A DNA stretch of 64,000 nt from Clostridium_I sp963725425 (GTDB lineage Bacteria > Bacillota > Clostridia > Clostridiales > Clostridiaceae): assembly GCA_963725425.1 (NCBI GenBank), contig CAVRYJ010000045.1, positions 248,001 to 312,000 on the forward strand. The letters are read 5' to 3'. The notes under the pieces were generated by a model that saw only the letters and a program-made list of their open reading frames with translations, ran no database searches and was not told where the DNA came from. Within the stretch, counting starts at the first letter, position 1, and each line of letters begins with the position of its first letter. Both the position numbers and the translations under genes were made by a program. Positions 33,923 through 43,380 of this stretch are shown here, one piece after another.

Positions 33923-35124
33923 ATGAAGAGTTTAAAAGATGAAAAGAAACTTTTAAGGGCAACATATCTTTTTGCTTAGTAAGCTTTTTCAATTTAGCTA
34001 TAATTAAGCCTACATTTGATACGAGTGCTCTTATCATAGGAGTAGTAATCTGCGTGCTTATGGGGTATGCACACTTTGTGGTGAGAAGGTTTTTCCCGGA
34101 TGGGGATAAATACATACTTATTTTTGGATGTATTCTTTCAAGTATAGGAATGGTTATGATTTACAGATTAAATGCGGCAAGTGGAATAAAACAGATTATT
34201 TGGTTTGTAGTGGGGATAGCAGCTTTTATATTAATAGTAGTGTTATTACCTGAGCTTAAGAAATATGGGAAATATAAGTATGTATATATGGTTTGTACAC
34301 TTTTATTTATAGCCATGGCAACATTTATTGGATCGTCAGTAAATGGATCACAAAATTGGGTTAGATTTCATGGACTAAGTTTTCAACCTTCGGAATTCGG
34401 AAAGCTATTTTTTATAGCTTATTTAGCATCTTCTCTTAAGGACTATGAAAATTTCAAACAACTAATTGAACCCGCCTGTGTTGTTATGGCCACACTTGGG
34501 TTTATGGTACTTCAAAAGGATCTTGGTTCAGCTCTTATATTTTTTACTATTGCAGTTGCTATGCTTTACATTGCAACTGAAAAGGTTAAATATGTAATAG
34601 TTAGCTTTGGTTTATTTGTAATTGGCGCTTTAATAAGCTATAAGCTATTTGCTCATGTTAGATTGAGAGTTATGATTTGGCAAAATCCCTGGCCATATAA
34701 AGCAGATCAGAGTTATCAGGTTGTACAATCTATGTATTCTATAGCTTGGGGTGGATTATCAGGTACTGGACTAGGTCTGGGTTTTCCCAGCTTTGTGCCT
34801 GTGAATATTGATGATTTTATATTTTCAGCAATATGTGAAGAGATGGGCGCATTAATAGGTTTTGCAATAATGATACTGTATTTTTTGCTTGTTTATAGAT
34901 GTATGAGAGCAGCGATACTTGCCCAAGATAAGTTTTCAAGAATGCTTGCTGTGGGATACAGTTCTATGATAGCATCACAGGTTGTAGTAATAGTTGGTGG
35001 TGTTACAAATATGATTCCACTTACGGGAATAACTCTTCCTTTAGTGAGCTATGGAGGCACTTCTATGCTTATAACCTTTATGGCGTTAGGTGTGCTCCAA
35101 AAGATTTCAGAAGGAGGTGTATAG
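33923..35124 (+). pseudogene. RodA/FtsW-family SEDS peptidoglycan polymerase, single frameshift
   Basis: Start ATG 33923 encodes MKSLKDEKKLLRATYLF and then stops at 33977. One base out of frame the protein goes on as LVSFFNLAIIKPTFD and through all SEDS motifs: GSSVNGSQNWVRFHGLSFQPSEFGK, LQKDLGSALI, and IPLTGITLPLVSYGGTSML at the end. One extra T in the T5 run (33969-33973) restores a single 400-codon frame. SEDS proteins polymerise glycan strands with a class B PBP; that PBP is the next gene, 2 bp downstream. The enzyme type is often essential, so the break is suspicious as a sequencing error. Confidence 0.88.
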
Positions 35125-35126
35125 CT

Positions 35127-36577
35127 ATGGATGAAATTTCAACTGGTATAAAAAAGGTGCTATTTATATTCTTATTGTTGTTTGTGGTAGTTATATCCTA
35201 CGTGGCTTATTTTGAATTATATACAGCACCTAAGATTGTAAACAATACTGATAATGCTAGAATTTGGGCAACGAGAAATGAAGTTTTACGAGGAACCATT
35301 TATGATAAAAATAAGGTTGCTCTAGCTGTAAGTACAAGAGCTAAAGATTCAACTACACAAAATAGACAATATACAGGTGGAGCTGATTTTGCACATGTGA
35401 TAGGGTATGCTAGCACTCAGTACGGACTTACAGGACTTGAATCAGTGTATGATAAATATCTTACTGCTTCAAATAACGTAGGTATAATTGAATATATAAA
35501 ACAGTTAATTGAAAATAAGGGGTTTGTTAGTCAAAATGATAAAAAAGGAAATAATATAATTACAACCATTGATAGTAATGTGCAAAAACAGCATCTGATT
35601 TACTGGGAAATAATAGGGGCGCAGTTGTAGCAATAAATCCTAAGACAGGAGAGATAATTGCTATGGTATCCAAACCTTCCTATGATCCTAATAGTGCTTC
35701 GTTAAAAGCTAATTGGTCTTCCATGAATGCAGACGTGAATAGACCTCTTCTAAATAGAGCTGTATCTGGTCTATATCCTCCTGGTTCAACATTTAAGACG
35801 GTTACAGCAGTTAGTGCACTTCAAAATATAAGTGGAATTATGAATAAGACTTATATGGATAATGGTATCCTTAGATTTAATGCTACAGAATCTCTTAGTG
35901 ATTTTGACGGAGAAGCTTTTGGAAACATTGATTTTAAACAGGCTTATGTACATTCAAGCAATGTTGTATTTGGTACTATTGGGCTAGAACTGGAAAATAC
36001 AAATTTAAAAAATACAGCTGAAAGTTTTTATTTTAATAAGAATTTACCAAGTGATGGTATTGTGGTGGATAAGAGCGTGTTTCCCACATATAACAGCTAT
36101 GAGAAGGGAAATATTGCTCAGAGTGCCATAGGACAAAGTGGAGTATTAGCAACACCTATGCAGATGGCTATGGTAGCAAGTACTATTGCTAATAATGGTG
36201 TTATGATGGAACCACATGTTGTAAGTTCTGTGGTAACAAGCAATGGTGATATTGTTAAAACATTTAATAATACACCTATAGGCACCATAATAACACCAGA
36301 CATTGCAAGCACCATGAAAGATTTTATGAGAGGTGTGGTAACCGATGGTACTGGCACAGAGGCCGATATAAGTGGTCTGGATGTAGCTGGAAAAACTGGA
36401 ACTGCAGACCACAAGGAGAATGGAATAGATGCTACTCCTCATTCATGGTTTATAGGATTTGCACCAGAGAATAATCCTACTATTGCAGTGGCCGTAATAG
36501 TAGAAGATGGTGGGCAAGGAGGAATAGCGGCTGCAAAAATAGCGGCCGGAGTTATAAAAACTTCCTTGGGTAAATAG
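35127..36577 (+). pseudogene. Class B penicillin-binding protein (PbpA/FtsI type), single frameshift
   Basis: One N-terminal anchor span (KVLFIFLLLFVVVISYVAYF), then a dimerisation domain (RNEVLRGTIYD), then after the break the transpeptidase domain: AVVAINPKTGEIIAMVSKPSYDPN, catalytic STFK in YPPGSTFKTV, SSN in VHSSNVVFG, and KTG in VAGKTGTADH. The frames part at an A5 run (about 35584-35588). With one more A the reading NVQKTASDLLGNN...AVVAINPK is continuous and the protein is 483 residues. It should cross-link peptidoglycan made by the neighbouring SEDS polymerase. Confidence 0.88.
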
Positions 36578-36608
36578 TAAGGAAAACCAAAATAGGTAGG
36601 TAAAGAGA

Positions 36609-37239
36609 ATGACAGGAAAGACTCACGCAGGACTGGGAACAGCTATTGGGATTGCAATAAGTAACAAAATGCCTGGTGGTCTTAATTTAATATCCATAGT
36701 GATCCTTGTTATAGCATCACTACTTCCGGATGTGGATCACCCCAAAAGCATATTAAATAAATACGTGTTACCTGTAAAAAGCAATCTAGCTAAATTTATA
36801 GTATATGGTTTTGGGGATTGGCTTAATAATCTTCAATTTTAAATACAAAAGAATACCTGAACTAAATGTGGCAGGAGTAATTCTTATTATAATAGCTTTT
36901 TCATCCCATAGAACAGGGCTTACACATAGTATTGCAGGGTTAATAATTTTTGCTTTTGTTGCAAATTATGTAGGAAATATATATAATGACAAAAATTTGG
37001 TAGATTATTTTATTGTTGGTTATGGTTCTCATATCATTGGTGATATGTTTACCAACAGAGGCATACCACTATTTTACCCTCTAAGAAATAAAAATATTAA
37101 ATTTCCAATTTCGTTTAGGGTAGGTTCAAAAAAAGGTGACTTTATTGAGAAAATCATAATCATTTGCTCAATTTTATATATTACTTATAGGTTGCCATTA
37201 TTATTGCAACTAAAACTGGGGGGGCAAATAAATGTTTGA
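36609..37239 (+). pseudogene. YdjM/DUF457-type membrane metal-dependent hydrolase, single frameshift
   Basis: The N-terminal frame has MTGKTHAGLGTAIGIAI and LPDVDHPKS, the His/Asp metal ligands of the LexA-regulated YdjM family. The second frame continues GLIIFNFKYKRIPELN, FSSHRTGLTHSIAGLI and YGSHIIGDMFTNRGIPLFYP. Removing one G from GGGG at about 36813-36816 joins them into 209 codons. Four or five membrane spans are likely. Function is unknown although related to integral-membrane hydrolases. The end overlaps the uvrC start by 8 bp. Confidence 0.8.
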
Positions 37240-39097
37240 TTTTGAATATCAATTGAAGATCTTGCCAGATAAACCAGGAGTGTATCTCATGAAAAATTCT
37301 CTTGGAGAAATTATATATGTGGGAAAAGCCAAAATTTTAAAAAATAGGGTGAAGCAGTATTTTCAGAGTTCTAAAAATCATTCTGTAAAAGTAAAAGCTA
37401 TGGTAAGAAATATAGCGGAGTTTGAGTATATTGTTACAGATTCAGAAATGGAAGCATTGATTTTAGAATGTAATCTAATTAAGAAGTATAAACCAAGATA
37501 TAATATTCTCCTTAAAGATGATAAGCACTACCCATTCATTAAAGTAACTACTAATGAGGACTTTCCAAGAGTATTTATTACAAGAATTCTTGCTAAGGAT
37601 GGGTCAAAATATTTTGGACCATATACAAATGTTTCAGCAGTATATGAAACTATAGAACTTATAAAAAAAATTTTTCCAATAAGGACTTGCAGACTAAATA
37701 TTAAAGAAGGTGGGGAAAAGACTAGACCTTGCCTAAATCATTATATACATCTTTGTGATGCACCTTGTGCTGGACTTATAAGTAAAGTTAGTTATGGAGA
37801 AATAGTAAAGGGAATCACTGATATTTTAGGTGGTAAAGATACGGCTATAATAAGACAATTGAGAGGTACCATGGAGCAAAAAGCTGAAAACTTGGAATTT
37901 GAAAGTGCAGCTTCTTATAGAGATAAAATTATTGCAGTGGGTAAAATAACAGAAAAGCAAAAGATAATGACTGGTAACTTTGAAAATGAAGATTTTATAA
38001 ATTTAGATAGTGATGAAAAAGATACATGTATAAATATATTTTTTTTGAGAGATGGAAACATAACTGGAAGAGAACATTTTATGGTTGAAGACACAGCTAG
38101 TGAAGAAAATTCCGAAATTATAGCTGAATTCATAAAGGAATTTTATGGAGGAGTTGCATTTGTTCCTAAAACTATATATGTACCAGACATTGAAGATTCT
38201 GATCTTTTAGCAGATTGGCTTTCTATGAAGAAAAATGCTAAAGTGGAGATACGTATTCCACAAAAAGGTTCTAAAAAAGATTTATTAGAAATGGTTTGGA
38301 AAAATGCGAATTCAGTATTGACTCAATTCAAATTAAAGATTTTACAGGATAAAGTTATACATAAAGAGACTATTGCTGAACTGGCAGGTGTATTAGAACT
38401 TGAAGAGCTACCTAAAAGAATTGAGGCTTATGATATATCAAATATTCAGGGAGTTGATTCTGTAGGATCTATGATAGTATTTGAAAATGGAAAACCCAAA
38501 AACAGTGATTACAGAAGATTCAAAATAAAAACTGTTAAGGGTGCTAATGATTATGATAGCATGAGAGAGATATTGGCAAGAAGATTTCAGCATGGGTTAG
38601 ATGAAGTAAGAGAAATAGCAGAGAGAAATTTGTCACTTAGTTCAGGAAAGTTTTGCGTCTTTCCGGATTTGATACTTATGGACGGAGGGCTAGGTCAGGT
38701 TAATGTAGCGCTTCACGTACTAAAAAGTTTTAATATAGATATACCTGTTTGTGGTATGGTTAAGGATGATAAACACAATACCAGAGGACTTATATATAAT
38801 GAAAGTGAAATAAATTTAAATGATGAGCAAAATGTTAAACATCTTATTACAAGAATTCAGGATGAGGTTCACAGATTTGCAATTACGTATCACAGAAGTC
38901 TTAGAGACAAGAGAATACTACATTCCATACTTGATGATATTCCAAGCATTGGTGATAAGAGAAGAAAAGAATTACTAAAAAAGTTTAAAAGTATAGAAAA
39001 CATAAAAAAATCTAGCTATGAAGAACTTTTAACTACAGATTCTATTGATAAAAAAGCAGCTACTAGCATATATGATTATTTTAATAAAAATAAATAA
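37232..39097 (+). CDS. uvrC: Excinuclease ABC subunit C
   Basis: 621 residues. Makes both incisions in nucleotide excision repair. The N-terminal GIY-YIG nuclease reads LPDKPGVYLMKNSLGEIIYVGKAKILKNRVKQYF (11-44). A UVR domain (about 205-240; MEQKAENLEFESAASYRDKI) binds UvrB. The RNase H-like C-terminal nuclease has AYDISNIQGVDSVGSMIVFENGKP and PDLILMDGGLGQVN. Helix-hairpin-helix DNA-binding repeats end it (IPSIGDKRRKELLKKF). GGGGGG lies just before the ATG. Proximity to uvrBA in one strand is convenient but not an operon, because six other signals intervene. Confidence 0.96.
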   Translation: MFDFEYQLKILPDKPGVYLMKNSLGEIIYVGKAKILKNRVKQYFQSSKNHSVKVKAMVRNIAEFEYIVTDSEMEALILECNLIKKYKPRYNILLKDDKHYPFIKVTTNEDFPRVFITRILAKDGSKYFGPYTNVSAVYETIELIKKIFPIRTCRLNIKEGGEKTRPCLNHYIHLCDAPCAGLISKVSYGEIVKGITDILGGKDTAIIRQLRGTMEQKAENLEFESAASYRDKIIAVGKITEKQKIMTGNFENEDFINLDSDEKDTCINIFFLRDGNITGREHFMVEDTASEENSEIIAEFIKEFYGGVAFVPKTIYVPDIEDSDLLADWLSMKKNAKVEIRIPQKGSKKDLLEMVWKNANSVLTQFKLKILQDKVIHKETIAELAGVLELEELPKRIEAYDISNIQGVDSVGSMIVFENGKPKNSDYRRFKIKTVKGANDYDSMREILARRFQHGLDEVREIAERNLSLSSGKFCVFPDLILMDGGLGQVNVALHVLKSFNIDIPVCGMVKDDKHNTRGLIYNESEINLNDEQNVKHLITRIQDEVHRFAITYHRSLRDKRILHSILDDIPSIGDKRRKELLKKFKSIENIKKSSYEELLTTDSIDKKAATSIYDYFNKNK

Positions 39098-39132
39098 AAC
39101 ATTAAAAACAAGTCTACCAAAAGATTTAGTCC

Positions 39133-39161
39133 TTGATTAGAAAGGTCATTTACATTATACT
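39133..39161 (+). promoter_or_regulatory. Promoter upstream of murB
   Basis: TTGATT (39133-39138), 17 bp, TATACT (39156-39161), about 35 bp before the murB start. Confidence 0.65.
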
Positions 39162-39196
39162 AAATTTTATATGAATAATTTTTGAGGAGATTCTAA

Positions 39197-40120
39197 ATGA
39201 GCCGTTTTGATAATATATTGGTAAGATTACAGGAGATAGTTAAGAATGAAAATATAAAGATTGAAGCAAAAATGAAAAATTATACATCCTTCAAGGTAGG
39301 AGGACCAGCAGATATACTTTTGACACCAACAAGTAATGGAGAGGTAGCAGATATAATTAAATTGTGCAAGAGTGAGGGTATACCCTTTTATATAATAGGG
39401 AATGGGTCTAACATAGTTGTTAAGGATGGTGGAATCAGAGGAGTAGTGATAAAACTTTCAAAACTCGATAAAATTACCGTTTTAGAAAATAAAATAATTG
39501 CTGAAAGTGGGGCTACGCTTGGGAAAACGAGCTTTGCTGCAAGGCGAGCGTCACTTACTGGACTAGAATTTGCATGCGGTATTCCTGGAAGTGTTGGTGG
39601 AGCATTAACAATGAATGCTGGGGCTTATGATGGTGAAATGTCCTTCATTGTTGAAAGTGCAATAGTTTTAGATAATGATGGAAATATATTGAGACTTAAC
39701 AAGGAACAATTGCAATTAGAATATAGAAACAGTATTGTACTTAAAAAAAATTATGTTGCTTTAGAAGTTACATTTGCACTAAAACAAGGGGATTATGAAA
39801 AAATTAACAACAGGATGGAAGAACTAACTAAAAGAAGAAGAGATAAGCAACCACTGGAATATCCTTCGGCAGGAAGTACATTTAAAAGACCAGAAGGATA
39901 TTATGCAGGTAAATTGATTCAGGATTGTGAATTAAAAGGCGTAAGGGTCGGTGGTGCACAAGTTTCTATAAAACATTCGGGTTTTATAATCAATGAAAAT
40001 GATGCTACGGCACAGGATGTTTTGGACTTAATTAAGCTTGTTCAAAAAACAGTAAAGGAAAAGTTTAATGTAGAACTCCATCCTGAAATTAGAATAATAG
40101 GTGAAGATAAAAAACATTAA
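39197..40120 (+). CDS. murB: UDP-N-acetylenolpyruvoylglucosamine reductase
   Basis: 307 residues. FAD enzyme making UDP-MurNAc in peptidoglycan precursor synthesis. FAD-domain motifs: TSFKVGGPADILL, then YIIGNGSNIVVKDGGIRGVVI, and LEFACGIPGSVGGALTMNAGAYDGE. The catalytic serine lies in YPSAGSTFKRPEGYYAGKLI and the end in VELHPEIRIIG. This is the type II form common in Firmicutes. GAGGAG precedes the ATG. The order murB-rapZ-yvcK-whiA is conserved in clostridia. Confidence 0.96.
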   Translation: MSRFDNILVRLQEIVKNENIKIEAKMKNYTSFKVGGPADILLTPTSNGEVADIIKLCKSEGIPFYIIGNGSNIVVKDGGIRGVVIKLSKLDKITVLENKIIAESGATLGKTSFAARRASLTGLEFACGIPGSVGGALTMNAGAYDGEMSFIVESAIVLDNDGNILRLNKEQLQLEYRNSIVLKKNYVALEVTFALKQGDYEKINNRMEELTKRRRDKQPLEYPSAGSTFKRPEGYYAGKLIQDCELKGVRVGGAQVSIKHSGFIINENDATAQDVLDLIKLVQKTVKEKFNVELHPEIRIIGEDKKH

Positions 40121-40185
40121 AATTTGTAGTTAGGTAATGAATTTAGTATTTTTAGTGGAAAAAACTATGGGAAGGAGGGAGTTGT

Positions 40186-41070
40186 ATGAGATTTGTAATA
40201 GTAACTGGATTATCGGGGGCAGGTAAAACTCAGGCTGTAAGAAGCCTTGAGGATTTAGGATATTTTTGTGTTGATAACTTACCTCCAACTTTGATATGTA
40301 AATTTGCAGACGCTTGTTTTCAGACAGAAGGCAAGATAGATAGGGTTGCTTTAGTAATAGATATAAGAGGCGGGGAGTTCTTTGATGATTTATTTCAAAG
40401 TCTTAAAGAAATAAAGATTAATGGCTATAGTTATGAAATTTTATACTTAGACGCCAGCGATGAAGTATTAATAAAACGTTATAAAGAGTCAAGAAGGAAG
40501 CATCCACTTGCACCACAAGGAAGAATTTTAAAAGGCATAGAGCTAGAAAGAAATAAACTTAAAGAAGTTAGAAATAGGGCGGATAACATTATTGATACAA
40601 CAAAACTTGCCACACGTGAACTTAGAGAAAAAATCAACAGTATATACCAAAGGGAAGGACAAATTGAAACACAGATTATAGTAACGGTACTGTCTTTCGG
40701 ATTTAAATATGGTATACCTGTGGATTCAGACCTAGTATTTGATGTAAGGTTCCTACCAAATCCATTTTACATTCCAAAGCTCAAAGAATTTTCTGGAAAT
40801 GATCAGCAAGTTAGAGACTATGTGCTAGGTTTTGAGGAAACCAATGTTTTTATAGACAAATTGGATGATATGCTTAAGTATTTAATTCCTAACTACTTAA
40901 AAGAAGGTAAGAGGCAGCTTATTATATCTATAGGATGTACAGGAGGTAGACATAGATCTGTTACCATAGCAAATGAAATTTACCATAGACTAAAAGATGA
41001 TGGATATAATGCTAACGTTGAACATAGGGACATAGATGAGGATATAAACAAAGGTGGTAAAAAGTTATGA
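40186..41070 (+). CDS. rapZ: RNase adaptor / nucleotide-binding protein RapZ (YvcJ)
   Basis: 294 residues. N-terminal P-loop domain: IVTGLSGAGKTQAVRSLEDLGYFCVDNLPP. The C-terminal domain has FGFKYGIPVDSDLVFDVRFLPNPFYIP and SIGCTGGRHRSVTIANEI. In E. coli RapZ senses UDP-GlcNAc precursors and steers small-RNA decay. In Bacillus YvcJ affects competence, so the exact role here is open. AGGAGGG precedes the ATG; the stop overlaps yvcK by 4 bp. Confidence 0.95.
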   Translation: MRFVIVTGLSGAGKTQAVRSLEDLGYFCVDNLPPTLICKFADACFQTEGKIDRVALVIDIRGGEFFDDLFQSLKEIKINGYSYEILYLDASDEVLIKRYKESRRKHPLAPQGRILKGIELERNKLKEVRNRADNIIDTTKLATRELREKINSIYQREGQIETQIIVTVLSFGFKYGIPVDSDLVFDVRFLPNPFYIPKLKEFSGNDQQVRDYVLGFEETNVFIDKLDDMLKYLIPNYLKEGKRQLIISIGCTGGRHRSVTIANEIYHRLKDDGYNANVEHRDIDEDINKGGKKL

Positions 41071-42401
41071 AAATAATTGACTGGGTTAGGCCGGGCATTA
41101 AAGTTAAAAGATGGATTATGTTTGGCATTTTGGGAATTATGATGATGACCTTTGGTCTGGCTGAGGAGATTAGATTTGGAAGATTTTATACCAGCGAATA
41201 TGTTGCCTTTTATATGTTTATGCTTTTTAGTGGAGCATTTTCATTATATTTGGCAGTTGCTCAAGGTATGAGATCTATTATATCTTTGATAAACAAAGGT
41301 TATTTAAACGTATCATTAGATTCTAGAAAGCTTGGAAATCTTATATATGAAAAAAGGCTTTTGGTAAAGGGACCTAAGATTGTTGCAATTGGTGGGGGAA
41401 CAGGTCTTTCAACAATGTTAAGAGGTCTTAAATATTATACATCCAATATAACTGCCATTGTCACGGTTGCTGATGATGGTGGTGGTTCAGGAGATCTACG
41501 TGAAGATCTTGGAATACTTCCACCTGGTGATATTAGAAACTGTATTCTAGCACTTTCAGATACAGAACCAATTATGCAAGAACTGCTGCAATATAGGTTC
41601 ACAGAGGGAAGGCTTAAAAATCAAAGTTTTGGTAATTTATTTCTTGCAGCCATGGACGGGATGTCTCCTAATTTTGAAGAAGCGGTTAGGAAAATGAGCT
41701 CTGTTTTAGCAGTTACTGGTAGAGTGGTACCGGTAACCTTAGAGGATGTTACATTAAAGGCAAAACTTTATAATGGCGTTGTGGTAGAGGGAGAATCAAA
41801 TATACCTGAAGCTGTTACTCAGTATCAGAGTAAAATTGAGAGTATATTCATTGTTCCAAGTGAAGCCAAAGCACTCGATGATGCCATAACAGCTATATTA
41901 GATGCTGACGCTATAATTTTAGGGCCAGGAAGTCTTTATACTAGTGTGATACCAAATCTTTTAGTCAAAGATATAGCTAATGCACTTAAAAAAACAAAAG
42001 CCTTGAAGTTATACGTTTCAAATATAATGACCCAGCCAGGAGAAACGGATGGCTTTTCTGTATCTGATCATATAAAGGCTATAAATAAGCATGTAGGTCA
42101 AGGTATCATCGATTATACAGTGGTCAATACTGAGAAGATAGCTGATGAATTTGAAGATAAATATTCAGAGAAAACATCTGAACTTGTTAATATTGATGAA
42201 AAGGAAATAGAGAAATTGGGTATAGGAATCACTAAGGGTGATTTTATACAAATAAAAGATGGTTTTGTAAGACATGATTCAGAAAAATTAGCAGCAATAT
42301 TAATTGAAACAATAATGGATAAAAAATTATTTTATGATAAAAAGAAGATTATTGAATATTTCTATTTATCAGAAAGATTGAAGGAAAACAAAATGAAATA
42401 G
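41067..42401 (+). CDS. yvcK: Gluconeogenesis factor / UDP-sugar-binding protein YvcK
   Basis: 444 residues. Two N-terminal membrane spans (WIMFGILGIMMMTFGLA, and AFYMFMLFSGAFSLYLAVAQG) precede a CofD-like Rossmann domain: IVAIGGGTGLSTMLRGLKYY, VTVADDGGGSGDLREDLGILPPGDIRNCILAL, and ILGPGSLYTSVIPNLL. Membrane-anchored forms are usual in clostridia, whereas Bacillus YvcK is soluble. It is needed for growth on gluconeogenic carbon and for cell shape, and binds UDP-GlcNAc in Bacillus. The ATGA overlap couples it to rapZ. Confidence 0.94.
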   Translation: MKIIDWVRPGIKVKRWIMFGILGIMMMTFGLAEEIRFGRFYTSEYVAFYMFMLFSGAFSLYLAVAQGMRSIISLINKGYLNVSLDSRKLGNLIYEKRLLVKGPKIVAIGGGTGLSTMLRGLKYYTSNITAIVTVADDGGGSGDLREDLGILPPGDIRNCILALSDTEPIMQELLQYRFTEGRLKNQSFGNLFLAAMDGMSPNFEEAVRKMSSVLAVTGRVVPVTLEDVTLKAKLYNGVVVEGESNIPEAVTQYQSKIESIFIVPSEAKALDDAITAILDADAIILGPGSLYTSVIPNLLVKDIANALKKTKALKLYVSNIMTQPGETDGFSVSDHIKAINKHVGQGIIDYTVVNTEKIADEFEDKYSEKTSELVNIDEKEIEKLGIGITKGDFIQIKDGFVRHDSEKLAAILIETIMDKKLFYDKKKIIEYFYLSERLKENKMK

Positions 42402-42420
42402 AGCAGGGAGTAAATTAGAT

Positions 42421-43374
42421 ATGTCATTTTCATCAAGTGTAAAAAATGAAATTTGTAGATTTCCAGATTTTTCTAAAGGTGAGGCAATAGCAGTAATTTC
42501 AGCAATAATGAAGGTAAGTGGAACCTTATCTTTAGGTGGAAATAAGCAGATGAGCTTTAATGTAGCTACAGAAAATCCTGCTATTGCAAGATTCGTATTC
42601 AAAATATTAAAAGAAAATTTTAACATACACACAGAAATTCTAGTTAAAAAGAGCAATTCACTTAAGAAAAACAATGTTTATATTGTTCATATAAATGAAA
42701 ATATGGGTGTAAGAGAGTTGCTACAAGAAGTATCAGTGCTAAAGGAAAAACGTGGAGTTATATCACTTGACTACAGCATACCAAATCAAATAATTGAAAA
42801 TGATGAATGTAAAAAACTATATATAAAAGGAGCTTTTTTGGGTGGTGGAAGCATAAGCAATCCAGAAAAGACATACCATTTAGAGTTTGTTACACATAAT
42901 GAGGATTACTCAAAAGATTTAAGTAACGTTATTAATTGTTTTGGTTTGAATTCAAAGGTTATACAGAGAAAAAATAGTTTTGTAGTTTACCTTAAAGAAG
43001 GAGAACAAATTGTAGATCTTCTAAATATAATTGGTGCTCATTCAAGCCTTATGAAACTTGAAAATGTAAGAATTATGAAGGAAATGCGAAATAATGTAAA
43101 TAGGCTTGTAAATTGCGAAACTGCAAATTTAAGCAAGACTGTAAATGCTTCAGTAAGACAGGTTGAAAGTATTAAACTTATACAAAGGGAACTTGGGCTT
43201 TCAAGATTGCCTCAAAATCTTAGAGATATAGCTGAAGTAAGAGTAAATTACCCAGATGAAACGCTAAATGAATTAGGAAAAATGTTAGAGCCACCTGTAG
43301 GTAAGTCTGGGGTTAATCATAGACTAAGAAGAATAGAAAAAATTGCTGAAGAACTTAGAAAAGAGGGTAAGTAG
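42421..43374 (+). CDS. whiA: DNA-binding protein WhiA
   Basis: 317 residues. Degenerate LAGLIDADG-homing-endonuclease fold (about 95-180: YIKGAFLGGGSISNPEKTYHLEFV) and a C-terminal HTH (about 225-310: NASVRQVESIKLIQRELG, LRDIAEVRVNYPDETLNELGKMLEPPVGKSGVNHRLRRI). WhiA controls sporulation septation in Streptomyces and affects division in Bacillus. It follows yvcK by 19 bp with GCAGGGAG upstream. Confidence 0.95.
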   Translation: MSFSSSVKNEICRFPDFSKGEAIAVISAIMKVSGTLSLGGNKQMSFNVATENPAIARFVFKILKENFNIHTEILVKKSNSLKKNNVYIVHINENMGVRELLQEVSVLKEKRGVISLDYSIPNQIIENDECKKLYIKGAFLGGGSISNPEKTYHLEFVTHNEDYSKDLSNVINCFGLNSKVIQRKNSFVVYLKEGEQIVDLLNIIGAHSSLMKLENVRIMKEMRNNVNRLVNCETANLSKTVNASVRQVESIKLIQRELGLSRLPQNLRDIAEVRVNYPDETLNELGKMLEPPVGKSGVNHRLRRIEKIAEELRKEGK

Positions 43375-43380
43375 AAATCT

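Noticed and set aside
33923..36577. Programmed frameshifting as the explanation for rodA and PBP breaks
   Set aside because: The runs are only five bases, no stimulatory structure is evident and neither family is known to use it; a read error is simpler.
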